Positions 1 to 7,743 of a stretch of DNA of 64,000 bases are shown piece after piece. The stretch is taken from the NCBI GenBank assembly GCA_005792355.1, contig SXSC01000025.1, positions 49,378 to 113,377 of the forward strand, in the 5' to 3' direction. Under the pieces are notes generated by a model. The model was not told where the DNA came from and ran no database searches. It saw only the letters and a program-made list of their open reading frames with translations. Numbering within the stretch: position 1 is the first letter of the stretch; each line of letters opens with the position of its first letter. A program made the translations under genes and the position numbers. This DNA is from Opitutaceae bacterium (lineage in GTDB: Bacteria > Verrucomicrobiota > Verrucomicrobiia > Opitutales > Opitutaceae).

Positions 1-2
1 AC

Positions 3-731
3 GCGCGCGCGGAGCAAGCGGCAGACCGGGTGCTGGCGATTGATCCGGCGAACAACGCGCAGCTCCGCAACAAGGCACTGGCTCGTTTTGCGCGGGACGG
101 CGATCGGGCGCGGTATCGAGCTGCGCTCGAGGCCACGCGGATGGAGGCCGGCGAGCAGCCGCCGGACCCGCGGATCGGGCAGTTTCGAATCGCGATTGAG
201 GACGGGCATTACCCCGAGGCCGTCGGGATTTTCGTAGCAGCGCCGGAGTTGCTCGACCGGGACTCGCCAATGGCACGTCAGTACCCCGTGGGGGCCGATC
301 TACATCGCTACTTTTCTGCCGCGACCGCGACCGGCGAACAGGCAAAGGTGCGCGTCCGAGCCTTGGCCGCGATCGGCCGGACGAGGGTGGAGGCGACGGA
401 GCGGCGGGACGAATGGCGACAGGGCGCGCGGCTGGCGATACTCCACGCCTACGCACGCCAGCCCGACGAAGCCCGAAGGCTCGCGGACCGCGTCCTGGAA
501 CTGATGCCCATGAAACGCGATAGCCTGGATGGCACGTTCGCACTCCATGCGGTTTCGCTCGTGCATCTCGCACTCAACGATCGCGACCGCGCGCTCGCGT
601 TGCTCGACCAGGCGCTGAGTGTTCCAAGCCTTCTGATCGCCAACGAGCTCCGCCTCGAACCGTGGTGGGCGCCGCTGCGCGACGACCCGCGGTTCAAGGC
701 CGCACTCGCGAAGGCCGCGCCGCGGGACTGA
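3..731 (+). CDS. C-terminal part of a TPR-repeat protein (cut by window edge)
   Basis: The reading frame is open to the left edge, so the start lies outside the window. About 242 residues are visible. They are alpha-helical and Ala/Arg-rich with TPR-like spacing, for example RALALLDQALSV, and end in the motif APLRDDPRFKAAL. The same kind of ending (DPVRNDPRW, DPIRQDARF, DPARDTPRF) closes the TIR-TolB-TPR proteins nearby. I infer this is the tail of a sister protein, possibly also TIR-headed, but the N-terminus cannot be seen. Its TGA (729-731) is followed two bases later by the ATG of the next gene, so the two are probably co-transcribed and translationally coupled. Confidence 0.7.
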   Translation, partial: ARAEQAADRVLAIDPANNAQLRNKALARFARDGDRARYRAALEATRMEAGEQPPDPRIGQFRIAIEDGHYPEAVGIFVAAPELLDRDSPMARQYPVGADLHRYFSAATATGEQAKVRVRALAAIGRTRVEATERRDEWRQGARLAILHAYARQPDEARRLADRVLELMPMKRDSLDGTFALHAVSLVHLALNDRDRALALLDQALSVPSLLIANELRLEPWWAPLRDDPRFKAALAKAAPRD

Positions 732-733
732 CG

Positions 734-3700
734 ATGAGCGCCGCACCCAAAGCCGTCTTTCTCTCGTATGCGTCGCAAGACGCGGAGGCCGCGCTTCGCC
801 TCGGCGCGGCGCTGCGGGCCGCGGGCGTGGAGGTCTGGCTCGATCAAGAGGGCGGGCTCGTCGGGGGCGACGCGTGGGATCGCAAGATCCGCGACCAGAT
901 CGCGACGTGCGCGCTGTTCGTGCCGATGATCTCGGCCAACACACAGGCGCGGCGCGAAGGGTATTTCCGGATTGAGTGGCGGCTCGCCGCGCAGCGGACC
1001 CACGCGATGTCCGACGACACGGCCTTCCTGCTGCCCGTCGTGATTGACGACACGCGCGATGCGGACGCGCGCGTGCCGGTGGAGTTCAAGGCGGTGCAGT
1101 GGACGCGGTTGCCCGCTGATGAAACGGCGGAGAAATTTTGTGCGCGGGTGAGGAAACTGCTCGGCGACGAAGGCACGCCGGTGCCCAGCACGCCAGTGAT
1201 CGGGGTGCCGCCTGACGATCCCCGGGGGCGCGAACGAGCCGCAACCGCGCCTTCGCAGCGTGGTCCTTGGTTCGTGCCAGTGGTGCTCGCTGGCGCCGTC
1301 ATCATGGCGCTCGCGCTCTGGCAGCCGTGGCGCGAGAAAGAAAATCCCGTTTCGACGGCGGCCGGGCCGAAGGCCGCCGCACCACTGTCCGACGCACAAC
1401 GACTGGTGCGGCAGGCCCGCGTGCTGATCGACGACGACCCGCTGGTCGTGAGGGAGAGCTACAAGTCCGCGGTCGACCTTTGCGAACGGGCGACGCAACT
1501 CAGTCCCGATGACGGCGAGGCTTGGGCGACCCTGGCCCGCGCCAACCACCGCCTCGCCACCGAATACCGGGAGGACACCGGGAAGCGCCGGGCCGCACTC
1601 CGCGGCCAAGCCGAGCGGGCGATCCGGCTCGCCCCGGATTCAATCGAAGCCGGCCTCGCGATGGCTGAATACGAACTGTCCTTTGAGGACAATGTCGCGG
1701 CCGCCCGGACCCGGCTGTTGCGCCTGATCGAGCGGGCCCCCACCGACCGCCGGCTGCTGCGCATGCTGGTATCCCTCGAGGAGGATCGCGGGCAGGACGT
1801 GCGGGAAGCCCGGCGTTGGACCGACCGGGCGAATGCGCTGCCGGGTGGCGATGCCGGCACTTTGCTGTCCCTGGCGTGGGTGCATTGGGGGCGCAACGAG
1901 TTTCCGCAGGTGCGCGAAGCCGTGGAAAAATCCCTCGCGATCCGGCCGATGACGGAATCCTGCCAACTCCGGCTCATGCTGTTCAACCAATCGGGCGACT
2001 TCGAGGGCGCCCGGCGATTCCTGCGGGAGATGCCGGCGGCGATCCTCCGCGAAGACCGCACGGCAATGGTCGGCTACGAGGTGCAGCTTTTCGCTGGCGA
2101 TTACGAAGGCGCGCTACGCACCATCACGGCCGTCCCGCGCGAGATTCTCGAAGAGGGCCTTTTTTTCTCCGCGCGCGGCTATCTGGCGGGCAACGCCCTG
2201 CTGCTCGCCGGCAAAGCCAACGCCGCCAAGGTCGAGTTTGGCGCCGCGTCGAAAGCCCTCGACGAGCGACTCGCGGAGACGCCCCGGGACAGTCGGGTCG
2301 TCTACCACCGGGCGATGGTTCTCGCCCGGTTGGGTGAGACCGCGAAAGCCGAACAACAGCTCGTCACCGCGCGCGAGCTCGGTCGTGACGACTGGTATGA
2401 GCCCGATGCCTGCATGCTGCTCGGCCGCATCGACGAGGCGCTCGCGAGCTTCACCCGCACGATCGACCGGACGCAGTCGCGCTGGCCCGGTCGCCTGCGC
2501 TACCTCAAATACGACCCGCTACACGAGCCGCTGCGCCGCACTGCCCGCGGAGCCGCAATCGTGATCCAAGGCGATGGTTGGTTGCGGGAGATGCTCGCCG
2601 GGGGGAGTAAAGGCGATGGTGCCGCACCAGCCGTTTCGCAAGTTTCCGAACAATCCGTCGCGGTCCTCGCCTTCGCCAACCTCAGCGACGACAAGGCCAA
2701 CGAGTATTTCTCCGACGGCATCAGCGAGGAGCTGCTCAACGTGCTCGCCAAGGTGCCGGGCCTGACCGTGCGCGGCCGTTCCTCGGGGTTCTATTTCAAG
2801 GGCAAGCAGATCACATCGGCCGAGATCGGCCGGCAGTTAAACGTGAATCATCTCGTGCAGGGCAGCGTGCGCCGCGCCGGCGACCGGGTGCGGATCTCCG
2901 CCCAGCTCATCCGCGCCGCGACGGACGAGGTCGTCTGGTCCTCCGGTTCGCTCGAGCGCGAGCTGAAGGACATCTTTGCCGTGCAGGATGAGATCGCGGG
3001 GCTGATCGCGAAAAATCTCTCGGTGGGCATGGGCGTGGCGGCGCGCGCGCCACATCAGGTGAACCCGGAGGCGCTCACGGCGTTGCTGGAGGGCCGGCAT
3101 TTCTGGGTGTTGCGCACGACGGAGGGTTTTGCCCGCGCGCGGGAGTTGTTCAACCGGGCGGTCGCGCTCGATCCGAACTGGGCGCCAGCGCACGCGGCGC
3201 TGGCCAATCTGCTGACGATCGAGGCGTCGTTCCTCAAGGGCGGCGGCGGGTCGTTCAGCGAACTCATGGCCGCCGGGGCGCGCGAAGCAAGACGGGCGAT
3301 TGAGCTCGATCCGACGCTGGGCGAGCCGTACGCCGCGCTGGGGAAAATCGCGATGGAGGAACGGCGCTTCGCGGAGGCGGAGCAGGAATTTCGCCGCGCG
3401 CTGGCGCTCGAGCCGAACAATGCGCTGGTGCGGGACTGGTATGGCGACCTTGCGGTTACGCAGGGCCGGCTCGATGTGGCGATCGCGGAATACCGGCGGG
3501 CGCTGGAACTCGAACCGCTGTCGCCCTACATCCAGTGGGACCTTGCGTGGGAATTGATGCACATCCGCCGCTACGCCGAGGCGCTGACTCTGGTGGAGCG
3601 GGCGGCGGCGCTGACGCCCAACGGTTCGGCCCGCCTCTCGTTGCGGCGCGCGCGGCTCCTGATGGAACTCGGCCGCACGGCCGAGGCAGAGGCACGCGCC

Positions 3701-4078
3701 GCGCTGCAGGCCTATCTGGAGGGACGGCGGACGGGCAGCGATCCGCAATTTGCCAACGAAGCGGTGTATTGTCTGCGCGCGCTGGGCTCGCCCGCGGAAC
3801 GCGAGCGGTGGACGAATGAGTTGTTGCGGCTCTACCCGGACAGTTTCGCCAGCGGGGTGATCCTGCTCATGCTCGGGCAGCCGGAGAAGGCGTATCCGTT
3901 GCTCGAAAAAACCCCGGCGATTTTTTGGCAGCAACTCTACTGGGATCCCGTATTCGACCCGGCGCGCGACACGCCGCGCTTCCGGCAACTGCTGGAGAAG
4001 CTCGGCTGCGCGGAAGAATACAAAGTCGCGCGGGCGACCCAGGCCCGCCTGCTCAAGGAAGGTGGAACGGGCAAATGA
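734..4078 (+). CDS. TIR - TM - TPR - TolB-like - TPR signalling protein (copy 1)
   Basis: 1114 residues. Order: TIR domain (about 5-145; VFLSYASQD, DALR-like helix, VEVWLDQ, putative catalytic Glu81 in YFRIEW), a short linker, one membrane helix (about 179-197), a first TPR block (about 235-620), a TolB-like N-terminal domain (about 640-770; VAVLAF, NEYFSDGISEELLNVLAKVP, GSVRRAGDRVRISAQL), and a second TPR block to the end. TIR domains of this bacterial type often cleave NAD+ or act as adaptors. TolB-like plus TPR halves are usually found behind class III nucleotide cyclase domains, so TIR appears to take the cyclase position. The ATG at 734 fits the TIR alignment; a longer frame from 662 overlaps the upstream gene. 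The stop overlaps the next start as ATGA, indicating coupling. Predicted topology is cytosolic TIR with the TolB/TPR half across the membrane. Confidence 0.88.
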   Translation: MSAAPKAVFLSYASQDAEAALRLGAALRAAGVEVWLDQEGGLVGGDAWDRKIRDQIATCALFVPMISANTQARREGYFRIEWRLAAQRTHAMSDDTAFLLPVVIDDTRDADARVPVEFKAVQWTRLPADETAEKFCARVRKLLGDEGTPVPSTPVIGVPPDDPRGRERAATAPSQRGPWFVPVVLAGAVIMALALWQPWREKENPVSTAAGPKAAAPLSDAQRLVRQARVLIDDDPLVVRESYKSAVDLCERATQLSPDDGEAWATLARANHRLATEYREDTGKRRAALRGQAERAIRLAPDSIEAGLAMAEYELSFEDNVAAARTRLLRLIERAPTDRRLLRMLVSLEEDRGQDVREARRWTDRANALPGGDAGTLLSLAWVHWGRNEFPQVREAVEKSLAIRPMTESCQLRLMLFNQSGDFEGARRFLREMPAAILREDRTAMVGYEVQLFAGDYEGALRTITAVPREILEEGLFFSARGYLAGNALLLAGKANAAKVEFGAASKALDERLAETPRDSRVVYHRAMVLARLGETAKAEQQLVTARELGRDDWYEPDACMLLGRIDEALASFTRTIDRTQSRWPGRLRYLKYDPLHEPLRRTARGAAIVIQGDGWLREMLAGGSKGDGAAPAVSQVSEQSVAVLAFANLSDDKANEYFSDGISEELLNVLAKVPGLTVRGRSSGFYFKGKQITSAEIGRQLNVNHLVQGSVRRAGDRVRISAQLIRAATDEVVWSSGSLERELKDIFAVQDEIAGLIAKNLSVGMGVAARAPHQVNPEALTALLEGRHFWVLRTTEGFARARELFNRAVALDPNWAPAHAALANLLTIEASFLKGGGGSFSELMAAGAREARRAIELDPTLGEPYAALGKIAMEERRFAEAEQEFRRALALEPNNALVRDWYGDLAVTQGRLDVAIAEYRRALELEPLSPYIQWDLAWELMHIRRYAEALTLVERAAALTPNGSARLSLRRARLLMELGRTAEAEARAALQAYLEGRRTGSDPQFANEAVYCLRALGSPAERERWTNELLRLYPDSFASGVILLMLGQPEKAYPLLEKTPAIFWQQLYWDPVFDPARDTPRFRQLLEKLGCAEEYKVARATQARLLKEGGTGK

Positions 4079-7000
4079 GCACCGCGGAGTACAAAGCCGT
4101 TTTCCTTAGCTACGCGTCGCAGGACGCGGCGGCCGCGCAGCGCATCTGTGCGGCGCTGCGGGCGGCAGGCGTCGAGGTATGGTTCGATCAAAACGAACTC
4201 ACGGGCGGCGACGCGTGGGATGCGAAGATCCGGAAACAAATTGCCGAGTGCGCGCTCTTCGTGCCGGTGATTTCGACGGCGACGCAGGCGCGGCACGAAG
4301 GGTATTTTCGCTTGGAGTGGAAGCTCGCGGCGCAACGCACACACATGATGTCGGGTGTCAGGGCTTTTTTGCTGCCGGTCGTGATCGATGATACGCGCGA
4401 CGTTGAGGCGCACGTGCCGGAGGAGTTCCGCCCGGTGCAGTGGACGCGCCTGCCGGGCGGCGAGACGCCGGACAAATTTTGTGCGCGGGTGAAAACGTTG
4501 CTCGGGGGCTCAGCCGACGTGGCACGGGTCTCCCGACCCGTGGGCTCGGACGACACGGGTCAGGAAACCCGTGCCACGCCCAAGGCACCCCGCCGCGTCC
4601 CAACTCCGGCGTGGATCGCGCTCGCCTTGCTCATCATCGGCGTCGCGGCCGCCAGTCTGTGGTTGAGGCGTCCCGCCTCAGTTTCTGCTCCGGACCTGAG
4701 GCGGGACGCCTCAGCCACGACTGACGCCGCCGCTCCCCTTTCCGAAGCGCGCAAACTCACCCTCCAGGCCCGCGCGCTGCTCGACGAAGACCTACTTGCG
4801 GTGCGCGAAAACTACCGGCTCGCGGAGGAGCTGTGCCAGCGCGCGACGAAACTCGATCCGGCGGACGGCGAAGCGTGGGCGACCCTCGGGCGGATTTCCA
4901 CGGCGATGATCAGCCGGAACTACGACACCACGCCGCAACGCCGCGAAGCTGCGCGGAGCCAGGCCGAGCGCGCCATCCGGCTGGCGCCGGATTCGATTGA
5001 GGCCGGGCTGGCGATCGGAACCTACCTCTCGTTGGACGGTATGACGCCGGACATCGAGCGGCGCTATCGCGCGTTGCTCGCTCGCGCACCCGCAGATTCG
5101 CGCGTGGCGCTGCATCTGGCGTCGGCGCTGGAGGGTCTCGGCCGTGAGACCGAGGCGACAGATATCCGGTTCAATCATCCAGCCTTCGCCGCGAACAATC
5201 CGCGTCCCCTCGTCGCCGAGGCTTTCGCGCTCCGCAACCGAAACCGCCGGACAGAAGCCGAGGCGCTCGTGGATCGAGCGCAGGCGATGGCTCCGAGTTT
5301 CGGCGGTTTTCAATTGAAAGTGCTGCTGGCCAACTCGTGGGCCGATCTGGACGCTTCCAAGCGCGCGATCGAGGCGGTGCCGCCGCAGCTCTTGCTGGAG
5401 GACGTTTTCGTGAGTCTCGCCGCCCGGACATGGATTTATGCCGGCGAAGCAGACAAGGCGGGCGAACTGCTGCGGCGCGTGCCCCGGGATTTTTTCGAGG
5501 AAGCGCGCCAGTTCGTGCCCAAGGGCTACCTCAGCGGCTGGGTCATGCAGATCTCGGGCCGGCCGGCGGCGGCGCAAGCCGAGTGGAAGCAGGCCCTGGT
5601 CGTCATCGAAAAGCGCCTCACGACCGAGCCGAGCCGGACGGAGTTCCTGCGCTACAAGGCGCTGCTGCTGGCGCTGACCGGACAAAAGCCCGCGGCGGAA
5701 ACGGCCTGGAACCTCTATGTCGAGTATGCCCCGGTGACGTCGCCGCAACAGCCGGGCAAGCGCCAGCGCGGCGCGGCCGGGCGCAGCGGGATGCCGGACG
5801 AGGAATTCCTGCTGACGATGGGCCAGCGCGAGGAGGCGCTCCAAGGGATCGCCCAGCGGCGCGGGGCGATGCCCGCGCGCACCAAGGCCTTCGATCTGCG
5901 CTACGCCCCGTGGTATGCGTCGATCCGCGATGATCCGCTCGTGCAGGAATTCATCGCCGAGGGCGTGGCCGAACTCGCGGCCCAGCGGCAGACCGGAGTG
6001 AGACCGGGTAGATCGCGAGCAACCGAGGCGCCGGCGCAGGCCAGCGACAAATCCGCCCTAGCGGACAAATCCGCCCTAGCGGACAAGTCCTCCCCGGCAG
6101 ACAAGTCCGTCGCCGTGCTCGCCTTCAAGAATCTCAGCGGCGATCCGGCGCGCGAGTTTTTCTCCGATGGACTCAGCGAGGCGGTGACGGATGTGCTCGG
6201 ACGCGTGCCGGGCCTGAAGGTCGTGGGCAGCGCCTCGGCGTTTTCCTTCAAGGGCAAGCCAACCTCGATCCCGGAAATCGCGCGGCAGCTCGGCGTGACC
6301 CATCTCGTAGAGGGCACGGTGCTCCAGGAAGGCCAGACCGTGCGCATCACGGCAAAGCTCATCACGGCCGACGGGTTTCAGGTGGGGCCTCCTGAAAAAG
6401 CCGACAGCGAGCTGAAGAACATCTTCGCCCTGCACGACGAGGTGGCCGGGCTGATCGCGAAAAATCTCTCGCTGAAACTCGGCGCGAGTTCCGCCGCCTC
6501 GAAGATCGCGGTGAACCCGCAAGCCTTCGAACTCTACGTGCAGGCCCGTCAGGCCTGGAGTCTTCGCACGACGGCCGGATTCGACCGGGCCGAAAGCGCG
6601 CTCAATCGCGCGCTGGAGCTTGAGCCAAACTTCGCCCGCGCCCACGCGGCGCTCGTCGACGTGTGGGTGGCGCGCGGATTCCGCAGCCAGCAGTCGAGGG
6701 AGGCGGCAGACCAAGCCCACTCCGCCATGATCGCGCGCGGCAGGGCGACGATTACCCGGGCGCTCGCGCTCGATCCCGATTCGGCCGAAGCCCGCGCTTC
6801 GCTCGGGCATGTGCTCCACAATGACGGCAAGGCAGCGGGGGCCGAGACGGAGCTTCGGCGCGCCTTGGCGCTCAACCCGAACAATGCCTCAGCCCATAGT
6901 TGGCTGAGCCGCGTGCTGGTCTCATCCGGGCGAATGGATGAGGCGCTCGAGCACTCGCGGATCGCGACCAAACTCGACCCGCTGGCGCCGGTAATCTGGA

Positions 7001-7527
7001 ACAATCACGCGACTTGGCTCGTATACACGGGGCGGCCCACGGAGGCCATCATCGCTTGCGAGCGAGCGCTCAGCGTGCAGCCGAGTTTCCTCCAACCGCT
7101 CGCGGTCAAGAGTTTTGCCTTGGCCGCACTCGGTCGCCTGAGCGAGGCCGTCGCCCTGGTGAAATCGCTGCCCAACGAGGGCGCCGGGGTCGGGCGCAAC
7201 GAACTTTTCGTCTACGCCCTGGCGGGTCTAACGGCCGAACTGGAGGCAATCCTTGCCGCGCCCCGTTTTGACGGGAGCGGGACCGATCAACGGCATTTTG
7301 CCCTCCTTGCGCTGGGACGAAACGACGAGGCTCTGGCGCTCCTGTCCCAGAGTGGCATAAAGCACGGTGGTGGGGTGGCCCATTACCTCTGGAGCCAAAT
7401 CTACGATCCCGTGCGCAACGATCCGCGCTGGGAAAAGTTCATCGCCGCCGCCGGGCTGACTGAAGCGCACGCCCGCGCGCAGGCGTGGCGTCTTGCGAAC
7501 CCGCCGGAGAAGGCGGCGGCGCGGTGA
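4075..7527 (+). CDS. TIR - TM - TPR - TolB-like - TPR signalling protein (copy 2)
   Basis: 1150 residues with the same plan as the preceding gene: TIR (about 6-146, putative catalytic Glu81 in YFRLEW), membrane helix (about 178-198), TPR block 1 ending in the APWYASIRDDP motif, TolB-like domain (about 679-810; VAVLAFKNLS, FFSDGLSEAVTDVLGRVPG), TPR block 2. The start is fixed by the ATGA overlap (4075-4078) with the upstream stop. The linker on each side of the membrane helix is encoded by a palindromic DNA repeat (4519-4577 and 4659-4718). Just before the TolB domain a tandem 18-bp repeat encodes DKSALA units. These look like repeat DNA tolerated in flexible protein segments. The function is inferred to be a membrane-bound TIR effector or signal transducer; the ligand and trigger are unknown. 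Confidence 0.88.
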   Translation: MSTAEYKAVFLSYASQDAAAAQRICAALRAAGVEVWFDQNELTGGDAWDAKIRKQIAECALFVPVISTATQARHEGYFRLEWKLAAQRTHMMSGVRAFLLPVVIDDTRDVEAHVPEEFRPVQWTRLPGGETPDKFCARVKTLLGGSADVARVSRPVGSDDTGQETRATPKAPRRVPTPAWIALALLIIGVAAASLWLRRPASVSAPDLRRDASATTDAAAPLSEARKLTLQARALLDEDLLAVRENYRLAEELCQRATKLDPADGEAWATLGRISTAMISRNYDTTPQRREAARSQAERAIRLAPDSIEAGLAIGTYLSLDGMTPDIERRYRALLARAPADSRVALHLASALEGLGRETEATDIRFNHPAFAANNPRPLVAEAFALRNRNRRTEAEALVDRAQAMAPSFGGFQLKVLLANSWADLDASKRAIEAVPPQLLLEDVFVSLAARTWIYAGEADKAGELLRRVPRDFFEEARQFVPKGYLSGWVMQISGRPAAAQAEWKQALVVIEKRLTTEPSRTEFLRYKALLLALTGQKPAAETAWNLYVEYAPVTSPQQPGKRQRGAAGRSGMPDEEFLLTMGQREEALQGIAQRRGAMPARTKAFDLRYAPWYASIRDDPLVQEFIAEGVAELAAQRQTGVRPGRSRATEAPAQASDKSALADKSALADKSSPADKSVAVLAFKNLSGDPAREFFSDGLSEAVTDVLGRVPGLKVVGSASAFSFKGKPTSIPEIARQLGVTHLVEGTVLQEGQTVRITAKLITADGFQVGPPEKADSELKNIFALHDEVAGLIAKNLSLKLGASSAASKIAVNPQAFELYVQARQAWSLRTTAGFDRAESALNRALELEPNFARAHAALVDVWVARGFRSQQSREAADQAHSAMIARGRATITRALALDPDSAEARASLGHVLHNDGKAAGAETELRRALALNPNNASAHSWLSRVLVSSGRMDEALEHSRIATKLDPLAPVIWNNHATWLVYTGRPTEAIIACERALSVQPSFLQPLAVKSFALAALGRLSEAVALVKSLPNEGAGVGRNELFVYALAGLTAELEAILAAPRFDGSGTDQRHFALLALGRNDEALALLSQSGIKHGGGVAHYLWSQIYDPVRNDPRWEKFIAAAGLTEAHARAQAWRLANPPEKAAAR
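4519..4577. repeat. In-frame palindromic repeat in TIR copy 2 linker (cytosolic side)
   Basis: Arms GTGGCACGGGT and ACCCGTGCCAC bound a 59-bp element with a second inner copy (CCGACCCGTGG). It lies in frame and encodes Ser/Arg/Thr-rich linker sequence between the TIR domain and the membrane helix. Confidence 0.75.
4659..4718. repeat. In-frame palindromic repeat in TIR copy 2 linker (distal side)
   Basis: Arms starting GTGGTTGAGGCGTCCCGCC and ending GGCGGGACGCCTCAGCCAC form a 60-bp near-perfect inverted repeat. It immediately follows the membrane-helix codons and stays in frame (encodes RRPASVSAPDLRRDAS). Confidence 0.78.
6046..6108 (+). repeat. Tandem 18-bp repeat inside TIR copy 2
   Basis: Two identical 18-bp units (GACAAATCCGCCCTAGCG) are followed by a degenerate third unit and half a fourth. 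They encode DKSALA, DKSALA, DKSSPA, DKS just ahead of the TolB-like domain. An 18-bp unit keeps the reading frame. Confidence 0.85.
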
Positions 7528-7650
7528 ACGCTCAACGCTAAACGCTCAAGTGACCAAACCAAATTCAACCCAGCGGAGGGCGAGACCTTGAGCATGGAGC
7601 GAAACGGTGGCCGCGCCTCGGGTGTTGGCCCCGCAGAAAACCCAGGCGGA

Positions 7651-7736
7651 GTATGGCAAAAAAATGGGATTATGAAAATCCTCCAACCTCGGCGACCGGC
7701 AATTCTTCTTTTTCCATTTTTCTGCCAAAAGGATTG
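7651..7736. repeat. Dispersed imperfect palindrome, GGCARAAAAATGG family
   Basis: Left arm GGCAAAAAAATGGG and right arm CCATTTTTCTGCC face each other around a short GC-rich centre. Further members of the same design lie at 22514-22596, 26164-26276 and 42838-42957. This copy sits directly upstream of the PQQ-propeller gene, so it may form part of that gene's 5' leader. Confidence 0.65.
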
Positions 7737-7743
7737 GTCGGTG

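Noticed and set aside
449..1609. 386-codon minus-strand frame opposite the first TIR gene
   Set aside because: Low-complexity Arg-rich translation and no start context; the plus strand has a clear TIR domain.
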